Assembly: GCA_030836925.1 (NCBI GenBank)
Contig: JAUPLK010000046.1
Coordinates: 1 to 8,783, forward strand
DNA: 8,783 bases
Source of the DNA: Pseudomonadota bacterium
GTDB lineage: Bacteria; Pseudomonadota; Gammaproteobacteria; Steroidobacterales; GCA-2729495
Direction: 5' to 3'
In this document: in pieces, positions 1 through 6,109 of the stretch
How the letters are laid out: each line of letters starts with the position of its first letter
Numbering within the stretch: position 1 is the stretch's first letter
The notes under the pieces: generated by a model
Database searches by the model: none
What the model saw: only the letters and a program-made list of their open reading frames with translations
What the model was told of the DNA's origin: nothing
Translations under genes and position numbers: made by a program

Positions 1-174
1 CAGCAGCCGGCGCAGCGTCTGCTCCTCGCTGGCCGTCAGGCCACGGGCTACAGACAGGCAGTGCTCATGTCGGGCCACGATCCGGCTGACCCGCGGCACG
101 CAGGCACGAACCGCGGCGAGCAGCTTGTCGAGCTGAAACGCCGACAGTGCGCCGGCACCAGCCCACACCAGCAT
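1..174 (-). CDS. purL: Phosphoribosylformylglycinamidine synthase, N-terminal fragment (cut by window edge)
   Basis: This is the first 58 codons of a gene that continues past position 1. The ATG is at 174-172 and the frame is open to the edge. The N-terminus (MLVWAGAGALSAFQLDKLLA, then a stretch ending in LTASEEQTLRRLL) follows the pattern of long-type PurL proteins. In E. coli the same region reads approximately RGSPALSAFRINKLLA, later PLNDDEHAQLERLL. PurL is the cytoplasmic enzyme of de novo purine synthesis that converts FGAR, glutamine and ATP to FGAM. Only part of the N-terminal PurS-like domain is visible, so no catalytic residues can be checked. The start lies 47 bp after the DUF1820 stop on the same strand and has no clear ribosome-binding site, so the two genes may share a transcript. 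The family call rests on recalled sequence similarity over a short stretch. Confidence 0.8.
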   Translation of the reverse strand, partial: MLVWAGAGALSAFQLDKLLAAVRACVPRVSRIVARHEHCLSVARGLTASEEQTLRRLL

Positions 175-221
175 GGTGCCGGTATGGGCAGGTGGCACGG
201 TGGAATGCGGCTGCCGACCTG

Positions 222-563
222 TCACTGGTCCAGGTCGCCGGACGGTGCCGGCGTATAGATCGGCGTGGGGAACTGGCTGACGTTGCTGGTTTCTGCGGTG
301 CTGATCTTGCTGACGCCCTGCTTTTCGACGACGTCGATGCGCAGGATGGAATGGATTGGCAGATAGGTACGCCGGACGCCGGCAAACTCGCTGCGGATGC
401 GCTCTTCAGAGGGATCGATGACGACCGTGCTGCGCTCACCGAACACCAGCCGCTCGACCTCGATGAAACCGAACAATGTGCCCTGGGTCACATTCCGGGC
501 GTAGATCTCGTAGACCTTGCCCTGGCTGAGGAAGACAACTTTGTAGAGACTTCGCGCTGACAT
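222..563 (-). CDS. DUF1820 family protein of unknown function
   Basis: This 113-residue protein matches the small gammaproteobacterial DUF1820 family (PF08850). The family pattern is visible in order: SLYKVVFLSQGKVYEIYARN near residues 5-24, GFIEVERLVFGE at about 32-43, VIDPSEERIRSEF at about 48-60, and YLPIHSILRIDVVEKQG at about 67-83. A variable, Pro/Thr-rich tail follows. There is no signal peptide or membrane segment, so it is probably cytoplasmic. I chose the ATG at 563-561 because known members begin just before the LYKV(V/I)FL motif. The frame stays open upstream to about 755, but that part has no family similarity and lies in the divergent intergenic region. The ribosome-binding site is weak. 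The stop lies 47 bp before purL on the same strand. The biochemical function is unknown. Confidence 0.85.
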   Translation of the reverse strand: MSARSLYKVVFLSQGKVYEIYARNVTQGTLFGFIEVERLVFGERSTVVIDPSEERIRSEFAGVRRTYLPIHSILRIDVVEKQGVSKISTAETSNVSQFPTPIYTPAPSGDLDQ

Positions 564-604
564 GCCTGCCGCCGGGATCCGCCGCTGCCGTGTATACAAA
601 CGCT

Positions 605-620
605 CCGCCAGAGCTGGCGG
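605..620. repeat. Inverted repeat CCGCCAG-AG-CTGGCGG
   Basis: Two perfect 7-bp arms are separated by 2 bp. The repeat starts about where transcription from the minus-strand TATACT (632-627) would begin, so it could be a repressor site for the DUF1820/purL transcript or a small hairpin in its leader. It does not resemble the PurR operator core. The repeat is seen directly; a regulatory role is inference. Confidence 0.4.
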
Positions 621-626
621 GCGCGC

Positions 627-632
627 AGTATA
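627..632 (-). promoter_or_regulatory. Candidate -10 box for the DUF1820 (purL) transcript
   Basis: On the minus strand this reads TATACT, 5 of 6 matches to the sigma-70 -10 consensus. It would give a leader of about 57 nt before the DUF1820 ATG. The -35 positions at 15-18 bp spacing are GC-rich and do not resemble TTGACA, so the call rests on the -10 and its position alone. Confidence 0.35.
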
Positions 633-787
633 GCGCAGGCTCCGGACCTGGACCGGTTCCGGGAACCGCCCTGAACTGTGAACCGAAACGCGGCCAGATG
701 TCTGGTCTCCGGCCATCATTCCGGCTGGGACATTCCAGACAGGCTGCCGGCGCACCGCACCGGCCCTGCCCTGGCACGGGACAGCAC

Positions 788-1993
788 ATGCCGCTTCGCC
801 TACGGGTTACCAGTGACAGCAACGCACTCGCGCCTGAAGAGCGTCTGCGCGAATTCGCTGCAGTCGGGGGCACGATCGGCCGGAATAGCGACAACGACTG
901 GGTGCTGCCCGACGACCACCGCTATGTGTCCAGCCGGCACGCGATGATCGAGCATCAGTCCGGCGCCTGGTATCTGGTCGACACCAGCCGCAACGGGGTT
1001 TACGTCAACGACGCGGACATGCCGGTCGGCAAAGGGCATCCACAGCGCCTCTTCGATGGTGATCGCCTGCGTATCGGCGCTTATGAAATTGCCGTGGACA
1101 TCAGCGAGAGCAGCGACGACGAACAACACGACGGCATGCGCGACTCGATCGTGCGTGCCCAGCTGGTACCGGAAGAGGAATCGCTGGAGCTTGCGCTGGT
1201 CTCCGAAGACAAGATGCTCGGCGACGTGGGGTTGCAGCAGCACTTCATGCCCAACTCCGCGCTGGTGCAGAAACTCGACTCACTCCCCTCGCGGCCAGGC
1301 AAAGCGGCGATCGCAGCGACTGTGAAAGGCCCGGCGAGGGCTGTGGCCGCACAGCCGGAAAACCCGGCGACACATGTCCCTGATGCGGCCGACCAGCGCG
1401 CGCTGGACCGCTTCATCGCAGCCGCCGGACTCAAGCCCGAAGCAACTGCTGGCGTACCGGTCGGCGACCTCATGGAGACCAGCGGCAAGCTGCTGCGACT
1501 GATGGTGGGCGGACTCATGGAGCTGCTGCGCGAGCGCAGCCACATGAAAGACACCTTCCGCCTGCCGCAGACCGTGATGCAGGCGGCACAGAACAACCCG
1601 CTCAAGTTTTCACCCAATATCGAGGAAGCGCTGCGCTATCTGCTCAACGACCGCAACGAAGGCTCCTACCTGAGTGCCGAAGAGGCCGTGAAGGCCGGCT
1701 TCCGCGACGTCCGCCAGCACGAGCAGGCACTGGTCAAGGCCATGCTGCAGGCTGTTGAGGACTACGTCGAACGTTTCGATCCGGATGAGCTTAAGGCCCG
1801 TTTCGACAAAGGCATGAAGCGCAGCGGACTGCTGGCCGGCACCAACAAGCTCAAGTACTGGGAGCTCTACGAAGAAAGTTATCACGCGCTGACCCAGCGC
1901 GACGACGGCGGGCCGCCGCAGCTGTTCAGCGAAGAGTTTGCCCGCGCCTACAGCGAAGAGATGGACGTCGCCCGCACTGCCCGCAAGCGCTGA
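788..1993 (+). CDS. tagH: FHA-domain protein with type VI secretion FHA C-terminal domain (TagH/Fha type)
   Basis: This 401-residue protein has two recognisable parts. The N-terminal FHA domain (about 1-105) shows GR at 31-32, SSRH at 48-51 and NG at 69-70, the usual phosphothreonine-binding set, so it is probably a working phosphopeptide reader. After an Ala/Pro-rich linker (about 165-205), residues about 225-395 match the C-terminal domain of type VI secretion FHA proteins. Visible hallmarks are LLRLMVGGLMELLRERSHMK, FRLPQT, NNPLKFSPNIEEALRYLL, HEQAL, ERFDP, KYWELYEESY and FSEEFARAYSEEM. In Pseudomonas the related Fha1 acts in the threonine-phosphorylation pathway that activates the secretion machine. 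The ATG at 788 is chosen because the FHA fold starts there; the open frame continues upstream to 590 without family similarity. The ribosome-binding site is weak. No other type VI gene lies in the window, so a role in secretion cannot be assumed. Confidence 0.85.
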   Translation: MPLRLRVTSDSNALAPEERLREFAAVGGTIGRNSDNDWVLPDDHRYVSSRHAMIEHQSGAWYLVDTSRNGVYVNDADMPVGKGHPQRLFDGDRLRIGAYEIAVDISESSDDEQHDGMRDSIVRAQLVPEEESLELALVSEDKMLGDVGLQQHFMPNSALVQKLDSLPSRPGKAAIAATVKGPARAVAAQPENPATHVPDAADQRALDRFIAAAGLKPEATAGVPVGDLMETSGKLLRLMVGGLMELLRERSHMKDTFRLPQTVMQAAQNNPLKFSPNIEEALRYLLNDRNEGSYLSAEEAVKAGFRDVRQHEQALVKAMLQAVEDYVERFDPDELKARFDKGMKRSGLLAGTNKLKYWELYEESYHALTQRDDGGPPQLFSEEFARAYSEEMDVARTARKR

Positions 1994-2074
1994 GCTCGCC
2001 TTCGCACCACAGCAAAGCGTCCCGACCGATGTCCGGATCCCGAGCCTGAATCCGGATCTGCGTGGAACCCCCTA

Positions 2075-2094
2075 TGTAATGACAATGATTCCCA
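2075..2094 (+). promoter_or_regulatory. Fur-box-like operator upstream of feoA
   Basis: Positions 2080-2094 read TGACAAT-G-ATTCCCA, matching 11 of 14 informative bases of the 7-1-7 Fur site TGATAAT-N-ATTATCA. Against the 19-bp classic Fur box the match is 13 of 19. This AT-rich patch stands out from the GC-rich surroundings and lies 6 bp before the first feoA ATG. Fur with Fe(II) represses feo operons in many proteobacteria, so the site predicts induction under iron limitation. The match is seen directly; binding is inferred. Confidence 0.7.
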
Positions 2095-2096
2095 TT

Positions 2097-2102
2097 TAGA
2101 AT
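2097..2102 (+). promoter_or_regulatory. Candidate -10 box of the feo operon
   Basis: TAGAAT matches the -10 consensus at 5 of 6 bases. It directly follows the Fur box, so Fur would cover the space between -35 and -10, a common layout for Fur-repressed promoters. No good -35 is visible. Transcription would start at about 2109, next to the second in-frame ATG of feoA (2110), which implies a leaderless mRNA. Confidence 0.35.
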
Positions 2103-2337
2103 GGCGACTATGACACTCGATGAACTCAAGGTCGGGCAACCGGCCACCATAGTCGCCGTGCATGGACACGGCCCCGTCGTGCAGCGCCTCATGGCGCTGG
2201 GCCTGCTGGCCGGTTCACCGATCCAGGTGATACGCCGGGCCATCGGCGGCGACCCGATCGAGGTGTCCGTCATGGATTACGCGCTGTCGCTGCGTCGCGA
2301 GGAAGCGCGGCAGGTCGAGGTCAGTCCGGGACCATGA
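2101..2337 (+). CDS. feoA: Ferrous iron transport protein A
   Basis: FeoA is a small cytoplasmic SH3-like protein that partners FeoB in Fe(II) uptake. The frame encodes 78 residues with the family core: LDELKVGQPATI at 6-17, QRLMALGLLAGSPIQVIRRA at 28-47 and GDPIEVSVMDYALSLRREEA at 50-69. Two starts are possible: ATG 2101, or ATG 2110, which gives 75 residues beginning MTLDELKVG. Neither has a Shine-Dalgarno sequence. The second fits the family start well and coincides with the likely transcription start from TAGAAT at 2097. The gene overlaps feoB by 4 bp (ATGA), which indicates translational coupling. A Fur-like operator lies just upstream. Confidence 0.92.
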   Translation: MATMTLDELKVGQPATIVAVHGHGPVVQRLMALGLLAGSPIQVIRRAIGGDPIEVSVMDYALSLRREEARQVEVSPGP

Positions 2338-4526
2338 ACGGCGCCGCACCCGCTCCGGCCACAGCCCTGAAAAATGCGGCAGACCCGGTGATTGCGGTCA
2401 TCGGCAATCCGAACACCGGCAAGAGCACCCTGTTCAACGCCCTGACCGGGTTGCGCCAGAAAACCGCCAACTATCCCGGTGTCACCGTCGAAAGACATAC
2501 CGGGCACATCAAGCTCGATGGCCACAACGTCACCCTCGTCGATCTGCCGGGTGCCTACTCGATCGCCGCACAGTCACCGGACGAAATGGTGGCCATCGAC
2601 GTCCTGCTCGGCCACGTCGAGGATCTGCCGCGACCACGGGCCATCCTCGCGGTCGTCGATGCGACCAATCTGCGGCGCAACCTGTTCCTGGTCACCCAGC
2701 TGGCCGAGCTCGGTCTGCCGATGGTCATCGGCCTCAACATGACCGACCTCGCTGCCGCAAAGGGTATCGAAGTCGATATCACTGCGCTCGGCGCTGGCCT
2801 GGGCGCGCAGGTGGTGGCACTGTCGGCGGCGCGTGGCACCGGTCTGGACGAGCTGCGCAGCGCACTCGCCACGGCAATCGATGCGCCGTCACCGCCGCCA
2901 CTGCGCGTGCTGCCCACAGTCAATGAAGCAGCCGCGGAACTCTGGCAACGGCTGCGTGCCGCCGGCTCGCATCTCAGCGAGTACGAGGTCGAACGGGCAC
3001 TGATCGATGCGCATGGCGCAGCCGAGCGTCGCTTCGAGCTGAGCGCCGGTGACAGCTTTCATGCCGAAATGCTCGATCTGCGCGCCCGGCTGAGCGCCGG
3101 CAGTTCGCTGGCGGCGATGGAAGCAACGGCCCGTTACGCGCTGATCAACGCGCTGATCACCAGGATAGAGAAACGCCAGCCACCGCGGGTGACCGTCAGC
3201 GACCGCATCGACCGGGTTACCAACCACCCGGTGATCGGCTCCCTGCTGTTCCTGCTGGTCATGGCCATGGTGTTCCAGGCGGTGTTTTCCTGGGCTGCAC
3301 CGTTGATGGACCTGATCGACGGCTGGGCCGCGAGTCTCGGCGAACTGGTGCGCGCTGCGCTGCCACCCGGGGCGATCTCCAGCCTGCTGGTCGATGGCGT
3401 GATCGCGGGTGTCGGTGGCGTGGTGATTTTCCTGCCGCAGATCCTGATCCTTTTTGCCTTCATCATCGTGCTCGAAGATTCCGGCTACATGCCGCGTGTC
3501 GCCTTCATGGTCGACCGGTTGATGCGTTCGGTGGGCCTGTCCGGCCAGTCCTTCATCCCGATGCTGTCGAGCTTTGCCTGTGCCGTGCCCGGCATCATGG
3601 CGACGCGCGTGATTCCCGAGCGGCGCGACCGCATCGCCACCATCCTCGCGGCCCCGTTCATGACCTGTTCGGCGCGACTGCCGATCTATGCGCTGCTGAT
3701 CGGCGCCTTCATCCCCGACACGCGTTACCTGGGCGGATTCATCAACCTGCAGGGCATGGTGCTGCTCGGCCTCTATCTGCTCGGCATCGTCGGCGGCATC
3801 GTCACCGCCATGCTGCTGAAGCGCACCGCGCTCAGCGGCCCGACTCCCACCTTCATGATCGAGCTGCCGCCCTACCGGCTGCCGAACCTGTGGTCGGTGC
3901 TGATCCGGCTCGCCGAACGCGCCCGCATCTTCCTGGTGCGCGCCGGTACGGTGATTTTCTCGGTTGCCGTGCTGATCTGGGCACTGGTTTATTTTCCGCG
4001 ACCGGCGGAAGTTGCCGCGACCTACGAGACAGAACGCACCGTGCTGGCCAGCCTGCCTGACAGCGCCGAACGCGACCGGGAAATCACACAGCTCGACAAT
4101 CGGCTGGCCAGCGCCTACCTGGAGCAGAGCTGGCTCGGCCGCGCCGGACACTTCGTCGCGCCGGCTTTCGCGCCGCTGGGCTGGGACTGGAAGGTTTCAG
4201 CGGCGGTGATCGCCGGGTTTCCTGCACGGGAAGTGGTCATCGCGGTATTGAGCACCATCTACTCGGTCGGCGATCAGGGCGACGAAACCGACAATGCGCT
4301 GCGTGCACAACTGAAACGGGCCACGCACGCGGACGGCTCGCCGGTGTTCAGCCTGCCGATGGTCGTCGGTCTGCTGATCTTCTATGCTTTCTGCCTGCAG
4401 TGCGCGGCGACGCTTGCCGTCATTTACCGGGAGACCAACAGCGTGGGCTGGCCGGTATTTGCCTGGCTGTACATGACCGGACTGGGCTACGCAGGCGCAC
4501 TGCTCGCCTACCAGCTGGGCAGCTGA
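2334..4526 (+). CDS. feoB: Ferrous iron transport protein B (G-protein-like Fe(II) transporter)
   Basis: FeoB imports Fe(II) across the inner membrane and carries a cytosolic GTPase-like domain. This 730-residue protein has the full motif set: G1 GNPNTGKS at 24-31, G2 threonine in PGVTVE at 48-53, G3 DLPG at 70-73, G4 NMTD at 135-138 and G5-like SAARG at 164-168. A helical linker follows to about 295, then the polytopic membrane part. The two Gate regions are present, with LEDSGYMPR at 380-388, a Cys in SFACAVPG (C416) and a Cys in FMTCSARLP (C445). Further conserved-looking cysteines are C687 and C690 near the end. A charged, probably periplasmic segment lies at about 557-600. Length is normal for the proteobacterial form, and nothing is missing. 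It overlaps feoA by 4 bp and is followed after 11 bp by the Cys-rich accessory gene, so the three are almost certainly one operon. Confidence 0.97.
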   Translation: MNGAAPAPATALKNAADPVIAVIGNPNTGKSTLFNALTGLRQKTANYPGVTVERHTGHIKLDGHNVTLVDLPGAYSIAAQSPDEMVAIDVLLGHVEDLPRPRAILAVVDATNLRRNLFLVTQLAELGLPMVIGLNMTDLAAAKGIEVDITALGAGLGAQVVALSAARGTGLDELRSALATAIDAPSPPPLRVLPTVNEAAAELWQRLRAAGSHLSEYEVERALIDAHGAAERRFELSAGDSFHAEMLDLRARLSAGSSLAAMEATARYALINALITRIEKRQPPRVTVSDRIDRVTNHPVIGSLLFLLVMAMVFQAVFSWAAPLMDLIDGWAASLGELVRAALPPGAISSLLVDGVIAGVGGVVIFLPQILILFAFIIVLEDSGYMPRVAFMVDRLMRSVGLSGQSFIPMLSSFACAVPGIMATRVIPERRDRIATILAAPFMTCSARLPIYALLIGAFIPDTRYLGGFINLQGMVLLGLYLLGIVGGIVTAMLLKRTALSGPTPTFMIELPPYRLPNLWSVLIRLAERARIFLVRAGTVIFSVAVLIWALVYFPRPAEVAATYETERTVLASLPDSAERDREITQLDNRLASAYLEQSWLGRAGHFVAPAFAPLGWDWKVSAAVIAGFPAREVVIAVLSTIYSVGDQGDETDNALRAQLKRATHADGSPVFSLPMVVGLLIFYAFCLQCAATLAVIYRETNSVGWPVFAWLYMTGLGYAGALLAYQLGS

Positions 4527-4537
4527 GGAGAAACAAC

Positions 4538-4708
4538 ATGCCCGGCCTGCAGGAAATCATTGCCATGGCCATCGTCGCCATCGTTGCCGGCCGACTGGTC
4601 TGGCGTCTGCGCAAAAAACCATCCGGCAGCTGTTCGGGTTGTGTCTCGGCGCCACCCCAGGAAAAGGAAAAGGAAAAGACCATCCGCTTCTACAAGCGCG
4701 TGGGCTGA
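4538..4708 (+). CDS. FeoB-associated Cys-rich membrane protein (small accessory protein)
   Basis: This 56-residue protein starts at an ATG with a strong ribosome-binding site (GAGGAG, 4525-4530, 7-nt spacing), 11 bp after the feoB stop. It has one membrane helix (about residues 5-23, LQEIIAMAIVAIVAGRLVW), a basic RLRKK stop-transfer stretch, and a short Cys motif SCSGC with C32 and C35. This is the layout of the FeoB-associated Cys-rich proteins (PF12669), which occupy the FeoC position in many feo operons and may handle iron or redox signals at FeoB. It is unusual in having only two cysteines and a highly charged tail (EKEKEK at 42-47, then TIRFYKRVG). The exact role is unproven. Confidence 0.8.
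   Translation: MPGLQEIIAMAIVAIVAGRLVWRLRKKPSGSCSGCVSAPPQEKEKEKTIRFYKRVG
4661..4678 (+). repeat. Hexamer repeat (GAAAAG)x3
   Basis: Three perfect tandem copies of GAAAAG lie inside the Cys-rich gene and encode EKEKEK. Copy-number change would add or remove Glu-Lys pairs without shifting the frame. It may be a simple charged-tail sequence with no further role. Confidence 0.7.
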
Positions 4709-4757
4709 ACCACAGGGGGAGCGACCATTTTCCCGGCGGCTGCGCCATACTTTAGGC

Positions 4758-5933
4758 ATGCTTTTCCGTCACCCCCTGTTTGCCTACGGTTTCCGCCCGT
4801 TTTTTTTCTTCTGCGGCCTGTATGCGCTGCTGGTGGTGCCGGCCTGGCTGCTGATCCGGGCCAGCGACATGTTGCCACTCGATGGCCTGCCGCCACAGCT
4901 CTGGCATGCACATGAAATGCTGTTCGGCTTCACGGCCGCAGCGATAACCGGCTTTCTGCTCAGCGGTGTGCCGAGCTGGACCCGCAACCGCGGGTTCGGT
5001 GGCCTGCCGGTGTTCAGCCTGTCGCTGGTCTGGCTGGCGGGCCGTGCCGCTTTCGCGCTGGCGCCATTCTGCAGCCTGCCGGTACTCGCAGCCATGGAAC
5101 TCGCCTTTCTGCCCGCACTGATCGCACTGATCGCGCCACCCATCATCCGCGAGCGAAACCGCAACATCGCCATGCTTGCCGTGCTGGCTGCGCTCTGGAT
5201 TGCGGATGCGGCATTCCTGTTCGCCATCGCGCGTATCGACGCCGAGCTTGCGAGTCGCGCGCTGCTCACCGCGATGAACATCATCCTGCTGCTGCTGACC
5301 ATCGTTGGCGGACGGATCCTGCCGGCCTTCACCAGCAACGCACTGCGCCGGGCAAACGCGAGTTTCAGCCTGCACAGATATGCATGGCTGGAGACACTGC
5401 TGCCGATCGCGATGATCGCGGTGATCATCGCCGACATCTGGCCGCCGGTTCCGGGCTTGCATGGCGGGCTCGCGATCCTGGTCGCGATCCTGCACGGCCT
5501 GCGACTGTCCGGCTGGCGCAGCCTGCGCACCCGCGGCGATCCGATGCTGTGGGTCCTGCATCTGGCCTATGCCTGGTTGCCGATCGGCTTTGCCCTGAAG
5601 GGCCTGGTGCTGCTGGGCAACGCCGCCTGGGCGCAGCACTGGCAACATGCCTTCGGCATCGGCGCCATCGCGACGATGATCCTCGCCGTGAGCACGCGGA
5701 CTGCGCTCGGCCACACCGGCCGGCCGCTGCGGGTGGGCCGGCCAATCGTCGTCGCCTATCTGCTGCTTGCGCTGGCCGGCGCACTGCGGGTGGCCGGCCC
5801 GGTGTTCTGGCCGGACAGCTATTCCGGCGTACTGCTCGCGACGGGCATCAGCTGGGTGTCGGCTTTTCTGATCTTCATCGCGGTATATGGACCCATCCTG
5901 GGCAGACCGCGGGTGGATGGAAAACCCGGGTGA
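4758..5933 (+). CDS. nnrS: NnrS family heme/copper membrane protein
   Basis: This 391-residue, strongly hydrophobic protein spans the membrane about 12 times and matches the NnrS family (PF05940). Family landmarks in order are HPLFAYGFRPFF (5-16), WHAHEMLFGF with H50 and H52 (49-58), GFLLSGVPSWT (65-75), GGRILPAFTSNALR (184-197), HLAYAWLPIGF (268-278), and HAFGIGAIATMILAVSTRT running into ALGHTGRP (297-323). The histidines are likely metal or heme ligands. NnrS proteins contain heme and copper, and in denitrifiers and Vibrio they protect against nitric oxide, in Vibrio by sparing cellular iron from nitrosylation. The ATG at 4758 begins the conserved N-terminus; the frame is open further upstream but overlaps the Cys-rich gene. 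Only AGG at 1-nt spacing precedes the start. It lies 49 bp after the Cys-rich gene, so it is probably in the feo operon or has its own promoter (CATACT at 4746). No FNR-type box is seen. Confidence 0.9.
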   Translation: MLFRHPLFAYGFRPFFFFCGLYALLVVPAWLLIRASDMLPLDGLPPQLWHAHEMLFGFTAAAITGFLLSGVPSWTRNRGFGGLPVFSLSLVWLAGRAAFALAPFCSLPVLAAMELAFLPALIALIAPPIIRERNRNIAMLAVLAALWIADAAFLFAIARIDAELASRALLTAMNIILLLLTIVGGRILPAFTSNALRRANASFSLHRYAWLETLLPIAMIAVIIADIWPPVPGLHGGLAILVAILHGLRLSGWRSLRTRGDPMLWVLHLAYAWLPIGFALKGLVLLGNAAWAQHWQHAFGIGAIATMILAVSTRTALGHTGRPLRVGRPIVVAYLLLALAGALRVAGPVFWPDSYSGVLLATGISWVSAFLIFIAVYGPILGRPRVDGKPG

Positions 5934-6051
5934 ACTCCCGGCCTCGCCCGCCCTCAATGCAGATCAGCCAATCTTGCTGACTGCGGAAAATACCTAGAAA
6001 ACCAGCTCGAAATCACCGGCCACAGGGCCCCTGCCGGCAGTTTCAGTCCGC

Positions 6052-6065
6052 GTTGTAAGTACAAC
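6052..6065. promoter_or_regulatory. Operator-like inverted repeat GTTGTA-AG-TACAAC
   Basis: Two perfect 6-bp arms are separated by 2 bp, with partial symmetry continuing into the flanking GC bases. The site lies 74 bp upstream of the porin GTG, where a dimeric repressor of the TetR or similar class could act on the porin promoter. I cannot assign the regulator. The spacer is too short for an RNA hairpin with all pairs formed, which favours a DNA-binding site. Confidence 0.4.
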
Positions 6066-6081
6066 TCGCGATGCACATCAC

Positions 6082-6109
6082 CTGCGGGCACGCGCCTAAT
6101 AGCCCGCAG
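6082..6109 (+). promoter_or_regulatory. Leader hairpin upstream of the porin gene
   Basis: CTGCGGGC (6082-6089) pairs perfectly with GCCCGCAG (6102-6109) around a 12-nt loop. It ends 15 nt before the AGAGGAG ribosome-binding site (6125-6131). There is no T-run after it, so it is not an intrinsic terminator. It might stabilise the mRNA or be an RNA- or protein-binding site. The structure is clear; the function is inference. Confidence 0.45.

Larger units (their letters stand above)
564..787. other. Divergent intergenic region between DUF1820 and the FHA gene
   Basis: This 224-bp gap should hold promoters for both the leftward DUF1820/purL pair and the rightward FHA gene. On the minus strand a good -10-like TATACT lies at 632-627, but no acceptable -35 sits at the right distance. 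A near-perfect inverted repeat (605-620) and an 8-bp palindrome, TGTATACA (591-598), lie between that -10 and the DUF1820 start. I see no convincing sigma-70 promoter on the plus strand. No gene in this gap is supported. Confidence 0.6.

Noticed and set aside
591..615. PurR-type operator near purL/DUF1820
   Set aside because: The AAACG near 597-602 lacks the symmetric second half of the PurR site.
590..787. In-frame upstream extension of the FHA protein by 66 codons
   Set aside because: It has no FHA family similarity, overlaps the divergent promoter region, and the FHA fold starts directly at the 788 ATG.
2032..2056. 7-bp stem (TCCGGAT with ATCCGGA) after the FHA gene as a terminator
   Set aside because: The loop is 11 nt and no T-run follows. 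The arms are also self-palindromic, so pairing may be chance.
2889..4151. Long antisense open frame (420 codons) inside feoB
   Set aside because: It is the mirror of the GC-rich feoB frame. The protein is rich in Gln, His, Arg and Asp with no family pattern and no ribosome-binding site.
4752..5957. Long antisense open frame (401 codons) over nnrS
   Set aside because: It is a shadow of nnrS with a highly biased hydrophilic composition. The nnrS frame matches its family from end to end.
5960..5983. Bulged hairpin after nnrS as an operon terminator
   Set aside because: The stem is short, has a bulged A, and is followed by an A-rich run rather than T residues.
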